In this document: positions 9,099 to 17,926 of the stretch, in pieces
How the letters are laid out: the number at the start of each line of letters is the position of its first letter
Numbering within the stretch: the first letter of the stretch is position 1
From: Terramyces sp. JEL0728
Taxonomy: Eukaryota; Chytridiomycota; Chytridiomycetes; Rhizophydiales; Terramycetaceae
DNA: 18,981 nt
Direction of reading: 5' to 3'
NCBI GenBank assembly: GCA_027603945.1
Contig: JADIIU010000188.1
Span: 1-18,981 of the forward strand
The notes under the pieces: generated by a model
The model's input: only the letters and a program-made list of their open reading frames with translations
Told to the model about the DNA's origin: nothing
The model's database searches: none
Program-made: the position numbers and the translations under genes

Positions 9099-10093
9099 AT
9101 GCCAAACACTACGCAGATCCAGTTTACAGCAATAGAAGATGCAGTAGTACACGTTGCATACATTGTACAAACAGGAGCAATAATCCTATCGTTATTTAAT
9201 ATACATTACGCTGTAACATCTTTCAAAGGGAAGACCTGGTTTCCGTTTCAGTATATGGCATCTGTGCTCAACGTAGTGATCATTGCCGGGAACATAAGCC
9301 AGGCGTTTGTGTTTTTTGGCGGGTATCCACAAACTGGTGCTATGATAGTGTCAAACATCACACATTTTTTCACATGTCTAGTAATATGGCTGGCTGATAT
9401 TGAAACGCTGCGAATGTTGCTTATAGTACTACCTAATTGTTCGACCTCTGCTGTGAATATCATGCAGGCAATTGCAGTGATACTCTCCATTGGTCTGAAT
9501 GGCGGTAACGAGCAACTAATCCTAGCTCTATTATTTAAAGACAGTGTATTTAGCTCTGTTAATGACGACAACTTTTTTGCCCAAGTACTTTTTGCTAACG
9601 TTAGTGGTACGGGACGACTGGCTTGCCCTACAACATCATACTATTTGTAGGGATGTTTGCCAAAGCCGTCTATGTCTGGTATCGCATGAATTCAATACTT
9701 TTAAGCGCAAATTCATTTCAAACGCAGCAGCTAAACAACAAAATGCGATCAACGCTGCGATATCACGCGCTGAATATACTGCTGATTGCCTGTAACCTGG
9801 CCATTTGCATCATATCATTCCAAGTTGACGATTCGATTGCTGGGTCTGTTAGGAACATCATCGGCAAAGATTTCTACTCTTACTCGATATGTCTATTTAC
9901 CATACAACTAAGAATTTACTTAATACTAAATCATACCCTAGGAGTGCTATATGCCGAGTCGGTAAAGATGAACAAGAACAGAGAGACGAAAGCAGATATT
10001 GATGACTACCTGGATGACATGATCAGCCATGTTGAGGTGGGGACTAAATTGGGAGCAGGAACATCCAAATATGAAGGAGAGGAGGACATTTAA
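9099..10093 (+). CDS. Seven-helix membrane protein (2 exons, 324 aa), possible GPCR-like receptor
   Basis: Two open stretches join when the 20-nt intron 9585-9604 (GTACTTTTTGCTAACGTTAG) is removed, giving ...FAQ/WYGTTGLPYNIILF.... Seven hydrophobic segments are visible: near AYIVQTGAIILSL, YMASVLNVVIIAGNI, IVSNITHFFTCLVIW, IMQAIAVILSIGL, YNIILFVGMFAKAVY, ALNILLIACNLAICII and YSICLFTIQLRIYLIL. The short N-terminus carries an NTT glycosylation sequon, and the tail is polar with acidic repeats, so an outside N-terminus and inside C-terminus are likely. The layout fits the many uncharacterised fungal 7TM receptor-like proteins, but I see no diagnostic GPCR motif and no match to the Ste2 or Ste3 classes. 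The ATG at 9099 is chosen as the first in frame; earlier ATGs are out of frame. A poly(A) signal follows at 10115. Confidence 0.7.
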
Positions 10094-10321
10094 ATTGTAA
10101 ATACATGTATTTTGAATAAAAACATTGAAAATTCAGCCGTTGCCTGGGAATAGTGCTAGGGTTTATTCTCGAATATTTAGTGTACCGCAACAGTAAATCA
10201 CTGCTTTTTAAGTAGCAAAGAGCATCTGCAATATCCTCTATCACGCACCATAGTTCCTCTGTCGATTCATCATGATTATTCCCCACTATTGCGATTCATT
10301 TTCACTTTTCCAAATTTCAAA

Positions 10322-10687
<366 letters not shown>

Positions 10688-10937
10688 TCCAATCCTTAAT
10701 AAAAAAGAATGTTTTATAAAAGGTTTTGGATTTAAATTGTCAAGAAGGGCAGCCATTCACGGATGATAGAGGCAATCGCAGTCTATCCTGGGCCGAGGTA
10801 AATAAGCTTCAGCATAAAGGTAGAGACTATCCTATTCACAATACCATTCCAATTGGTGGTACCTTGATAAATTCAATAAATAAGCGGCATATGAAAAACC
10901 ATGGGAAATGTGGAAAACAGATCACAATTTTTTCCCA
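10688..10937 (+). other. Spacer with an unexplained open frame (10726-10941)
   Basis: Between RBX1 and UBE2G1 there is a 71-codon open frame with protein-like composition (for example RSLSWAEVNKLQ and YPIHNTIPIGG). It lacks an ATG at its start and ends in a TGA that overlaps the UBE2G1 ATG. A TATAAAAG element is at about 10713. GT...AG pairs of 22 nt occur within it, but no splicing I tried gives a complete gene. It is either a cryptic small gene or the UBE2G1 promoter. Confidence 0.25.
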
Positions 10938-11558
10938 ATGACTGAAGCGCAATCTTCCTTACTGCTCAAAAAACAACTAGCTGGTAATAAAATACTAAAA
11001 AGAATTAACAAAGAAACCAGTCGATGGTTTCAGCGCAGGCCTGTTAGACTCCAATTTATATGAATGGGAAGTAATGATTATAGGACCAGAAGGTAGATTA
11101 ATTCGCTAACAATAGGTATTTATTGCTAATTTAGGCACCCCATACGAAGGAGGGTTCTTTAAAGCGATTTTGACTTTTCCAAATGATTACCCGCAGATGC
11201 CTCCTAAAATGAAATTCACAGTAAGTGTTTGATAATCTAGTCTGAAATCTGGCATCCTAATGTATTTGATTTTAATCGCAGGTTCATACTAACGGTGATG
11301 TTTGTATTTCAATTTTACATGCGCCAGGCGAAGATAAATATGGATATGAAGATGCAAGCGAGCGATGGTTGCCTATTCATACTGTGGAAAGTATTGTGCT
11401 ATCAGTCATCAGCATGCTGAGCGATCCGAATGATCAGTCACCAGCCAACATTGAAGCAGCAGTAAATTTTATTAATGTAGAAACAATGGAGGGAAGATGT
11501 AAAGGAATTTAACCGTAAAGTAAGAAGACTGGTTAGAAAAACCATTGAAGGAGAATAG
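10938..11558 (+). CDS. UBE2G1: Ubiquitin-conjugating enzyme E2 G1 (UBE2G1 type, 166 aa)
   Basis: An E2 that takes ubiquitin from E1 and builds Lys48 chains. Introns are 10984-11002 (19 nt), 11093-11134 (42 nt, best read as abutting introns of 23 and 19 nt), 11221-11240 (20), 11262-11281 (20) and 11462-11480 (19). The product starts MTEAQSSLLLKKQLAEL, close to animal UBE2G1 and unlike UBE2G2. The UBC fold shows GPEGTPYEGG, the HPN motif (79-81), catalytic Cys89 in GDVCISILH, and the acidic loop after it (APGEDKYGYEDASERW) that defines the UBE2G/UBE2R group. It ends in a basic helix. Length is normal. In mammals UBE2G1 works with CRL4 ligases, which contain RBX1, the upstream neighbour here; the functional link in this organism is inference. 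Confidence 0.96.
11093..11134 (+). other. Two abutting introns (23 + 19 nt) with no exon between
   Basis: Between ...GPEG (first base of the Gly codon) and TPYEGG..., 42 nt must be removed. The stretch divides exactly into 11093-11115 (GTAGATTAAT...GCTAACAATAG) and 11116-11134 (GTATTTATTGCTAATTTAG). Each half has its own GT, a GCTAAY branch site 5-6 nt before the AG, and one of the two usual lengths for this window. Removing the first leaves the second at the same exon position and phase. A single 42-nt intron is the alternative, but it would be about twice as long as any other here. Confidence 0.65.
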
Positions 11559-11685
11559 ATTTTAATTTGTTGACTTAATAATAAAAGGATTTGTTATTTA
11601 TCGGTTGACACATTTCAATAACCGCCTGAAATCCACACAAGGTAGAGGAATCAAATGAGGCTCAAGCTCCATACATTTATTAACA

Positions 11686-11922
11686 TTATTCAAATTCCTC
11701 CAAAGTTTTCACAGTCAGCTGCAGAAATTCAAAAAACGAGTAAACCGAAGTCCGCAATTCCTTTAAATTCTCTGAATCAAACTGGATAACCAGGCAACTA
11801 CCGCTTAAATCTAGTGTTTTTGTGCAATGCGATTTGTAATCTCTGTCTACTTGTAACACCTTTCTGCAAATTTCAGCTTGGGCTTTGCTTTTGAATGGGA
11901 TTTCGAGGGTGAGATTGTGCAT
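11686..11922 (-). CDS. PCC1: KEOPS/EKC complex subunit Pcc1 (LAGE3), 78 aa
   Basis: The small dimerisation subunit of KEOPS, which makes the t6A modification on ANN-decoding tRNAs and has roles in telomere upkeep and transcription in yeast. The sequence follows the Pcc1 pattern: LTLEIPFKSKAQAEICRKVL, then a VDRDYK segment, a TLDLSGSCLVIQFDSE beta pair, and the C-terminal helix KELRTSVYSFFEFLQLTV ending at EEFE. The ATG at 11922 starts MHNLTLEIPF, the normal N-terminus for the family, and gives a usual length of about 80 residues. The frame is open a little further upstream but without an ATG. The gene converges on UBE2G1 (127 bp between stops) and diverges from the ciliary gene, sharing 195 bp of promoter. 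Confidence 0.85.
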   Translation of the reverse strand: MHNLTLEIPFKSKAQAEICRKVLQVDRDYKSHCTKTLDLSGSCLVIQFDSENLKELRTSVYSFFEFLQLTVKTLEEFE

Positions 11923-12117
11923 TTGTTGAAAAAAGTAAAGTTGATGGGATGAATTAATACCTGACAAATTATTATATCGACAACAAATCTATTGTGATAT
12001 TTTTAAAAGTAGAGACACCACTGGTACTGCAATTGAATACAACAGTATTTAACTGCATATACAGTAATTTTCAGCTGTCAAATTATGACGTGTGCAACAA
12101 ACAATAACACTTTCCAA

Positions 12118-12705
12118 ATGGCAGATACAAAAAACGACAGGGTCCATAATGCAGTCCATGACGATGCGATATGGTAACTACAGTTAATGCCAGGAGACAG
12201 ACCATCCGCTACGAATCAAATACTGCAAGCAACTGGCAAAAGAACTGGGGTTTCATGCAGCAAGCAATGATTGAAAATGTAACAACAATTAATATAGCAA
12301 AAAATAGCCCAGAAAGAGGATTCACGCAAAGTTTCTCATCGTCCTACCTTGCCTGCCATTACATCTAATGATGGCAGAGTCACCGGACTGCCATCAATCC
12401 TACCGCCAGGATTAGACGATGAAGGTAATGGAATAGTATCGGACTGGATGTACACCTCAAATATCCCTAGGATAATCAAGTACAGGTTTCCTTCAGAAAA
12501 ATACAAGACGCCAACAACTACTTCGCACGAGATTGGCTGGCCGTGGCAAAAAGAACCAATTAAACCTATAAAGAAACCAGGAGTTTCAATTAGTTATAAT
12601 AGAGCTGCTATACCGCAAGCTGACAGCCTGGAAGTGTATGGCAAACACGCGCGAGGACAAGGGGATGTATTGAAATGGTTTGGGGCCAGAGAAGCGCTCC
12701 CATAG
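12118..12705 (+). CDS. C20orf85/LLC1-family ciliary microtubule inner protein (CIMIP1-like, 3 exons, 182 aa)
   Basis: Introns 12174-12193 (20 nt) and 12279-12297 (19 nt) are removed. The spliced N-terminal part reads DDAIWRQTIRYE, then TASNWQKNWGFM, the hallmark of the C20orf85 (LLC1, CIMIP1) family, whose members sit inside axonemal doublet microtubules. Further on come TTTSHEIGWPWQ and, near the C-terminus, LEVYGKHARGQGDVLKWFG, also typical of the family. The first intron interrupts the Trp19 codon inside the conserved IWRQ motif, so homology proves that splice. A gene of this kind is expected only in organisms that build a motile cilium, which makes this window's owner a flagellated (zoosporic) lineage or a recent descendant. 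The family call rests on motif recall, not a search. The stop codon is 19 bp from that of the convergent DUF4286 gene. Confidence 0.8.
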
Positions 12706-12724
12706 TTCCAGAACAAATTAAAGG

Positions 12725-13124
12725 TTAGTTTTTTATTGTTGCCGAAACCATTTTTAGTATTCTTCTTGACGTTACTATGAATCCCCAATGATCTTGTTCT
12801 GCGTGCGCTACAATTCCCTGATGTATTTTTAGATACTCTTCCAAATGCTCTTGGCTGTCTACATGGTAATGAACAGTGAAATAAGCTTTATTAGCTCCTT
12901 CTTCCGATAACCAGTATAACCCAGCTATATTAAAGAAAAGTACTTGGTTTCGGTTGTGAATAAACTACGGCATGTGTGAATCCTGAGACTGTGTCGCTAA
13001 CATTGAGTGTAAACTTTTCCAACCATTCCTGGTATCCATCCGCCTTTTCTTTTGGAATAGAGAGGTTCACTTCGTATATAATTGAATAATCTGGGATTGA
13101 GGCAGTTGAAACTCTCTTTTCCAT
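12725..13124 (-). CDS. DUF4286-family protein (2 exons, 126 aa)
   Basis: After removal of the 19-nt intron 12925-12943 (GTACTTTTCTTTAATATAG), the protein reads IIYEVNLSIPKEKADGYQEW, then SDTVSGFTHAVVYSQ, LYWLSEEGANKAYFTVHYHV and HLEEYLKIHQ. This is the pattern of DUF4286, a small ferredoxin-like (EthD/ABM-like) domain found in many bacteria and some eukaryotes, with no established function. The start at 13124 (MEKRVSTAS) is the in-frame ATG closest to the domain; the frame upstream lacks an ATG. It is mostly known from bacteria, but the intron shows it is an established nuclear gene, whether or not it was transferred. Confidence 0.8.
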
Positions 13125-13466
13125 TTGAAATGGAAAAAATTTCAATCTCCAGCTGCAGAAAGATTCATTTTTGCCTCCAAGTAATCGCAAGTAGATGAGC
13201 TACTATCTTTCGTTTTGAATATGTTTATTTTGGCCTATCTCATTCTATTAAATGGCAAAGATTGCTGGTTTTGAATGGCGAATCTAAGCAAATATTTTGA
13301 ACGGTGATGCAGAGCATGTTGTATGGTTAGAATGGCAATCCGGAGTGCATAAGGAATAGTCGGAATTCAGATGACAAATATTTCGATCCGATGCCCATTA
13401 GTGCGAATCACTTGCAACGACTAGACTGATGAATTGACTTTTTCACATATGCTAGAATTCTAAATA

Positions 13467-13491
13467 GTCATTTAGAGAATGACTGTTCTCT
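13467..13491. repeat. Two overlapping, mutually exclusive hairpins
   Basis: GTCATT (13467-13472) and AATGAC (13478-13483) form one 6-bp stem with a 5-nt loop. AGAGAA (13474-13479) and TTCTCT (13486-13491) form another with a 6-nt loop. They share bases, so only one can form at a time. Confidence 0.5.
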
Positions 13492-13880
13492 GTAATTACG
13501 TCTGGGATCCTTAAAAATAATGAACGGTCAATCAAGTAATGGTTGGCGTGAACAATACTAAATTCTGATTACTTGAATACAATTTCGCGTTGTTAACCCC
13601 ACAGCAATCTTGGAATAGAGTAATATTCGCCAAATAATCCAAATGGCTGGCATAAATCAAATCTTACTACCATATTTGAACACTGAGCACCTAAGCCACC
13701 ATAAATAAACATTTACTAGGGAAAATTTAGTTGACGGTATTGATAGGAGGAATCTCTAAATCTCAATCGGAAAAAACTGGAATGATTGTCGCTGCATTTC
13801 AACTGCGTTTTGATTTATGATGATGTGAAATTGGGGGACTAAACATCCCTTTTTGGGAAACTATGGTGATTGTCCTGGTA

Positions 13881-13900
13881 GGATCGAGTCCCACATTTTT
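13881..13900 (+). other. Box-B-like motif followed by T-run (possible Pol III relic)
   Basis: GGATCGAGTCC (13881-13891) differs by one base from the tRNA box B core GGTTCGAGTCC and is followed by TTTTT at 13896-13900. The T stem would have one A-C mismatch, and no acceptor or D arm can be built around it. It is at most a tRNA relic or a box-B-driven RNA. Confidence 0.25.
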
Positions 13901-13975
13901 ATTTGGGTAACACAATGGAATTCAGACATGTTTTAGCCCTCCCAGCCAAACGAAAAACCTGAAATGAGAGTGGAA

Positions 13976-13983
13976 TAAATATA
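13976..13983 (+). promoter_or_regulatory. TATA-like element of the epimerase gene
   Basis: TAAATATA lies 39 bp before the ATG at 14015. The spacing matches the other TATA-ATG distances in the window and favours this upstream ATG. Confidence 0.45.
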
Positions 13984-14014
13984 CTATGATCCGCTGAATA
14001 CACTTCTGCTGTAC

Positions 14015-15232
14015 ATGCTTGATCTTGGAGATAAATGTGCAAGTGGATACGCATATTCCGCAAGTGGCACAATATGCCCAAAAGTCCATTTAAATATGGA
14101 TTGGAAAAATTTGTCGTCAAATAATTTAATGGCTCCTGCTAACGATTTCGCTCAACAGCTAGAAGGACTACAAGATACTGAAAACTATATCCTGGTAACT
14201 GGCGGTGCTGGGTACATTGGCTCTCACACTGTCCTAGAACTCTTGAATGAGGGTTTCAAAGTCATCGTCGTCGACAATCTCGTCAATTCTACTCAAGAGT
14301 CATTGAACAGAGTGTTAAAGCTCGCTCCAAAAGGTTCTGAACTCCATTTCTTCAAAGTTGACATCTGCAACAAAGCTGACTTGGAAAAGGTCTTTGCAGA
14401 CTTTAAGATTGACGCAGTCATTCATTTCGCTGGTTTGAAGGCAGTCAATGAATCTATTTCTATTCCATTGCGCTATTATACCAACAACATTACTGGGACT
14501 TTGATCCTCCTTGAATGTATGGACACGGTCAATTGCAACAACATTGTGTTTTCTTCCTCTGCTACTGTATACGGAAACCCTGATGGATTCGAGGCTTTGG
14601 ATGAAGCTCAATCCACAGGTCCAATCAATCCGTATGGCCAAACAAAACTAATGGCCGAAGTCATAATTGAAGACTTTTGTAACAGCAAGAAAGTAATGAA
14701 TGCTTCTATCCTCCGTTACTTCAACCCCATCGGTGCTCACGAATCTGGTATTATCGGTGAAAACCCCCTTTTGCCTCCATCCAACTTGCTCCCTTGTGTT
14801 ACCAGGGCCATGTTACATGAAAACAGACCTTTGCACGTTTACGGAGATGATTATGACACTCACGATGGGACTGCTGTCCGTGACTACATCCATGTTGTTG
14901 ACTTGGCTCGTGGCCATGTTGCAGCACTAGAAAAGCTGCTACAAGACTCTCCAGGATGCATGGTCTTGAATATGGGCAATGGCCGAGGGTATTCTGTAAA
15001 AGAAGTTGTCGATCATATGCACAAAGTCACTGGCGTAGCTGTTCCACACATTCTCGCTGCTCGTCGTGAAGGTGACGCTCAATACGTTGTTGCTGATCCT
15101 TCTAAAGCGCTCAAATTGCTCAACTGGAAACCAAAGCATGATCTTACTGCAATGTGTCACTCTGCATGGAAATGGCAATCCAATAATCCCCAAGGATACA
15201 CTACTGTCGATTCTGCAGAGCACAGTCGCTAA
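14015..15232 (+). CDS. GALE: UDP-glucose 4-epimerase, 405 aa
   Basis: Interconverts UDP-galactose and UDP-glucose (Leloir pathway) with bound NAD; also supplies UDP-Gal for glycans. An extended SDR fold with the Rossmann glycine motif TGGAGYIGSHTVLELL, then HFAGLKAVNES, the catalytic SSATVYG serine and YGQTK Tyr/Lys pair, RYFNPIGAHESG, and RDYIHVVDLARGHVAAL. There are no introns. Family members start just before the glycine motif and run about 345 aa. This frame adds about 58 N-terminal residues with no recognisable signal. Starts at 14096 or 14129 would shorten that, but the TATA-like element 39 bp before 14015 fits the longer form. It has only the epimerase domain, without the C-terminal mutarotase of Saccharomyces Gal10. 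A poly(A) signal (AATAAA) lies at 15247. Confidence 0.95.
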   Translation: MLDLGDKCASGYAYSASGTICPKVHLNMDWKNLSSNNLMAPANDFAQQLEGLQDTENYILVTGGAGYIGSHTVLELLNEGFKVIVVDNLVNSTQESLNRVLKLAPKGSELHFFKVDICNKADLEKVFADFKIDAVIHFAGLKAVNESISIPLRYYTNNITGTLILLECMDTVNCNNIVFSSSATVYGNPDGFEALDEAQSTGPINPYGQTKLMAEVIIEDFCNSKKVMNASILRYFNPIGAHESGIIGENPLLPPSNLLPCVTRAMLHENRPLHVYGDDYDTHDGTAVRDYIHVVDLARGHVAALEKLLQDSPGCMVLNMGNGRGYSVKEVVDHMHKVTGVAVPHILAARREGDAQYVVADPSKALKLLNWKPKHDLTAMCHSAWKWQSNNPQGYTTVDSAEHSR

Positions 15233-16027
15233 GCACCTTTTATTCCAATAAATTTCATTCTCCATTAATATACTGACAGGAAACTGCTTAGGAATCAAGA
15301 GTCTTGCCATTTCAAATTTATTGGTAAATCACTGGAAACATGCTTACAAAGGACTGCTGTATCATCAGAAGCAATTGCAGTAGAGCCATTTGATTTAACA
15401 ATCGATCACATCTTGACCGCAATGAGGATGAAATTAAAAATCATGTATGGAATGAAATATAGAACTACTATGGACTATGCAATATTTTGGTTATTCCGGT
15501 ATGATTATTCAACAGTGCCCAATTGCGCGGTATCCATACAAATTCAAATCAAATATTATAATCACCTACTTCATCAATGTAATAATTACCGCAGCACAGT
15601 AAATCAACCCGTCCCCAATACATATTTTCGACCCAATTCGAAAATAGCGGTCAACAAGTCGCCGCTCTAATTTGGCGATTTACCCTGACTATCGTCAATC
15701 AGCCAAAAGGAAAATATACCATAACAAACGACGGCAATCCTCGATATTTATTGATATTTTCAAATATTATTATGATTGAGCATGCAATCTAAGCGCAAAT
15801 TCTCATTATTGATACCCTACAACTCCAGTCTTCTGCGCCAACAAGTAAAAAAATTCCGTGAATATAACTGAATCCCCATCGCTGCTTTTCCTTTTTCAAA
15901 TAATTTTGGTTTTATTACGTCGTACAGGCAATGTTCAGAAGGGATGGGCTGAGATCCCTGCTATATTCGTCAATCAAAAGAGACCGCCCCAGCAATTATA
16001 AAAGCAGCTGAAACCAAGTACACCAAA
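15233..16027 (+). other. Unresolved region with a 134-codon open frame (15267-15670)
   Basis: After the epimerase poly(A) signal, one plus-strand frame stays open from about 15267 to 15670. Its first ATG is at 15413, giving 85 residues from there. Segments such as HFKFIGKSLETCLQ, AVEPFDLTIDHILTAMRM and MDYAIFWLFRYDYS look protein-like but match nothing I know. A possible 22-nt intron at about 15358-15379 would join an ATG at 15339 to the frame, but it lacks the usual branch site. From 15671 to 15990 the DNA is AT-rich and appears non-coding. Confidence 0.25.
15997..16004 (+). promoter_or_regulatory. TATA box of the Ser-rich gene
   Basis: TATAAAAG lies 31 bp before the ATG at 16028, implying a leader of only a few bases. 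Confidence 0.55.
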
Positions 16028-16411
16028 ATGCGATCAATTTCAACCGAGTCGCTATATTCGAATGTTTCAGAGTGCTCCACAACATCCACAATTACACACG
16101 CACCCTCCTTAAGGACGATAACGTCGCTCAGATCAATGAACTCCTTTTCGACAATCAAGACAGATGCAACAATTAAAGACTCGCAGTTTGTATATCCCGC
16201 TTATGCAGAGAGTGAGCCAGACACTGAATTAATGTCGCAGTTTAGTTCCTTTTCATTGCGATCATCCCCATCGATTGCTTCATTCAAATCATCCAGTAGT
16301 GATGAAGAGGACTACATTAGTAGGTATTTTGAATCTGATCCACTGGTCACCATCCAAGATTGTAAAGTAGCTGGCAACCAGTATAGAATTTTAACTGTAA
16401 ATAAACAATAA
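16028..16411 (+). CDS. Ser/Thr-rich low-complexity protein, 127 aa
   Basis: A single-exon frame with a TATA box 31 bp upstream and AATAAA signals at its 3' end (the coding end itself reads AATAAACAATAAA), so a real transcript is likely. The protein is very rich in Ser and Thr (e.g. ECSTTSTITHAPSLRTITS, FSSFSLRSSPSIASFKSSSS), followed by an acidic DEEDYISRYFESD stretch that looks like a CK2-type phosphorylation target, and a short conserved-looking end. It has no signal peptide or membrane segment and is probably disordered. I recognise no family and cannot suggest a function. Confidence 0.6.
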   Translation: MRSISTESLYSNVSECSTTSTITHAPSLRTITSLRSMNSFSTIKTDATIKDSQFVYPAYAESEPDTELMSQFSSFSLRSSPSIASFKSSSSDEEDYISRYFESDPLVTIQDCKVAGNQYRILTVNKQ

Positions 16412-16535
16412 ATCCCTTTATACTTTAGATTCCAGCATTATCCTTGATGTCATAGCGCCAAACAGGAATGGAACCAGGCGGTTAAGGTGCAATGTCATCA
16501 TCTCAGCCTACTGGATAAATATATTCAAATTACAA

Positions 16536-17857
16536 TTATATTACACTGGATATTTCCGTACCGTCACCTCCTTTATACGGAATGCCTATAAAATTCCAAT
16601 TCAACGGCGAATCTATGTTCTCTTTTCTACATTAGCAATTGTTACATCTCTTGTCCCAAGAATCTAATCAGAACCTGGAGATTCAACACTCCTTTTCGCA
16701 AGTCAGTGACCCTTAACCCAACCAAATTCAGCAGCTGTTCAATATCTTTGCTTAGTAAGAAAACGCTGTATTCAAAAGATGGATGCTTGTATAGAGGATA
16801 TCTGCATTAATGAAATGTACTCGCTGACCGGGAATAAAGAAATTGGGTCTTGGATAGAAGATCTTGAAGATTTTAGAGTGATAGGGTATCGTAATGGAAT
16901 ATTCAAGTATACAGAGACCATCACAACCAAGTGCCCAAGATATCCCAAGCCCATCGCTAAATCTTCCTTGGTCCCTTTTGTTATATGAATCGAACGAATG
17001 CAGTCATTCGAAAGTGGGTAAATGTAGTCCAGTTCTTTGATTAGATGCGCCTGCCGTCTATATATCTTGGTGTAAATGGTATGCATTTGTTTTCTACATT
17101 AGCTTGATGTACTTTGTAAGCTCCAGACCAATTCGTGAAGATGATATCACCTGCCGCTGTTTTGCGAGCGAGTTGATCTGCTTTGAAAGCGTCAGCCTCC
17201 TCTCCAACAGCAGCATTTTCTTGCTTGTCAAATCCTGTTTTCTGAAATGTAAATTCTGCGTTTTAAGCAGTAAGTTGGACTCTATCTCTATGACTTTTTT
17301 TGTTGTGATGGGCTAAATAAATTCGCATTTACATTCTACAGTCAGACAATAGGATACAATCGTATCTAATGGCAATTCGTGTACTCTAATTTCCTATTGT
17401 TTATCCCGATATTTACCTCCTCTATATCCTGTTCCAGTATATTCAAAACTTTTCTCTTTTCAATTATCTTGTTCAACTGATCCAGCGTAAATGATCTTGC
17501 AGCTTTCCCCTGGCTACTTCCTTTCCCTATAGTTCCAGATCCAACTGCGACATCCATTTCCACCTCCCCTGCGACGTACAATTTCTGATTAAAACAAAAA
17601 ACCAACTGCTCTTTACAGTCCTCTTTCTTCTCTTTCAACTGACCCAAATCAACAAAATGTGATATTTCCTTTCCATCGTATTTTAGACACAACGAAAACT
17701 GTCCTTGTTGTAAATCAAAAACAAATTTTGGGTTTGCAGTTTTCTTTGCCGTCAGATCCAATGTAGCGGATTTAAATTCAACTCGCAGATTAAATGTAGA
17801 TATTTTGCCCATTTTTCTATATACAACGTATTCAAAATTATTCCTTGTCGGGAACAT
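16536..17857 (-). CDS. UVRAG/Vps38-like subunit of class III PI3K complex II (6 exons, ~404 aa)
   Basis: With Vps34, Vps15 and Beclin 1/Vps30, UVRAG/Vps38 forms the complex that makes PI3P on endosomes. Introns: 17394-17416 (23 nt), 17313-17339 (27 nt, or a split alternative), 17094-17112 (19), 16802-16820 (19) and 16627-16645 (19). Residues 1-110 form a beta-rich, C2-like region. A coiled coil rich in Leu, Lys and Gln follows (about 165-235). The C-terminal BARA-like part is diagnostic: ELDYIYPLSND, AMGLGYLGHLVVMVSVYL, IPLRYPITLKSSRSSIQD, FPVSEYPLYKHPSFEYSVFL and SKDIEQLLNL. The FP...PLY stretch is restored only after removing the 19-nt intron at 16802. The last intron carries the stop of an unspliced frame; removing it adds about 30 residues. 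It starts about 70 bp after the ABC transporter stop. Confidence 0.85.
17313..17357 (-). other. Ambiguous intron region in UVRAG: one 27-nt intron, or 22 + 20 nt around a 3-nt exon
   Basis: Two in-frame solutions exist. One removes 17313-17339 (27 nt, longest in the window, weak branch site). The other removes 17336-17357 (22 nt, CTGAC before the AG) and 17313-17332 (20 nt, starting GTAAATG), leaving only AAT (17333-17335) as an exon. The two proteins differ by five residues before the coiled coil, where homology cannot decide. Confidence 0.4.
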
Positions 17858-17926
17858 TTTGAGATTAGAAGGTTAAAAATCTTTTTGAAAATGCAGTTAG
17901 TTTATTTGCAATTGATTTAATCATAG

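Larger units (their letters stand above)
13125..14014. other. Long intergenic region, no recognisable gene
   Basis: This is the largest gap in a dense window (890 bp). I see no open frame worth calling on either strand, with or without 20-nt introns. It contains overlapping inverted repeats at 13467-13491, a box-B-like motif with a T-run at 13881-13900, a TATGATGATG (C-box-like) stretch near 13816, and the TATA element of the epimerase gene at 13976. Parts may be promoter or a non-coding RNA gene; no known snRNA core motif was found by eye. Confidence 0.5.

Noticed and set aside
9050..9160. Upstream ATG at 9050 as start of the 7TM gene, with or without a 26-nt intron
   Set aside because: That frame ends soon in a stop, and splicing GTACAATCG...TTCCAG does not join it to the 7TM frame; it is better seen as an upstream ORF.
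13125..14014. Spliceosomal snRNA (U1, U2, U4, U5 or U6) in the long gap
   Set aside because: Looked for core motifs such as ACAGAGA, the U5 loop and the U2 branch-pairing region; none found by eye. A covariance-model search would settle it.
14939..15310. Minus-strand frames opposite the epimerase
   Set aside because: Shadows of the conserved epimerase coding sequence.
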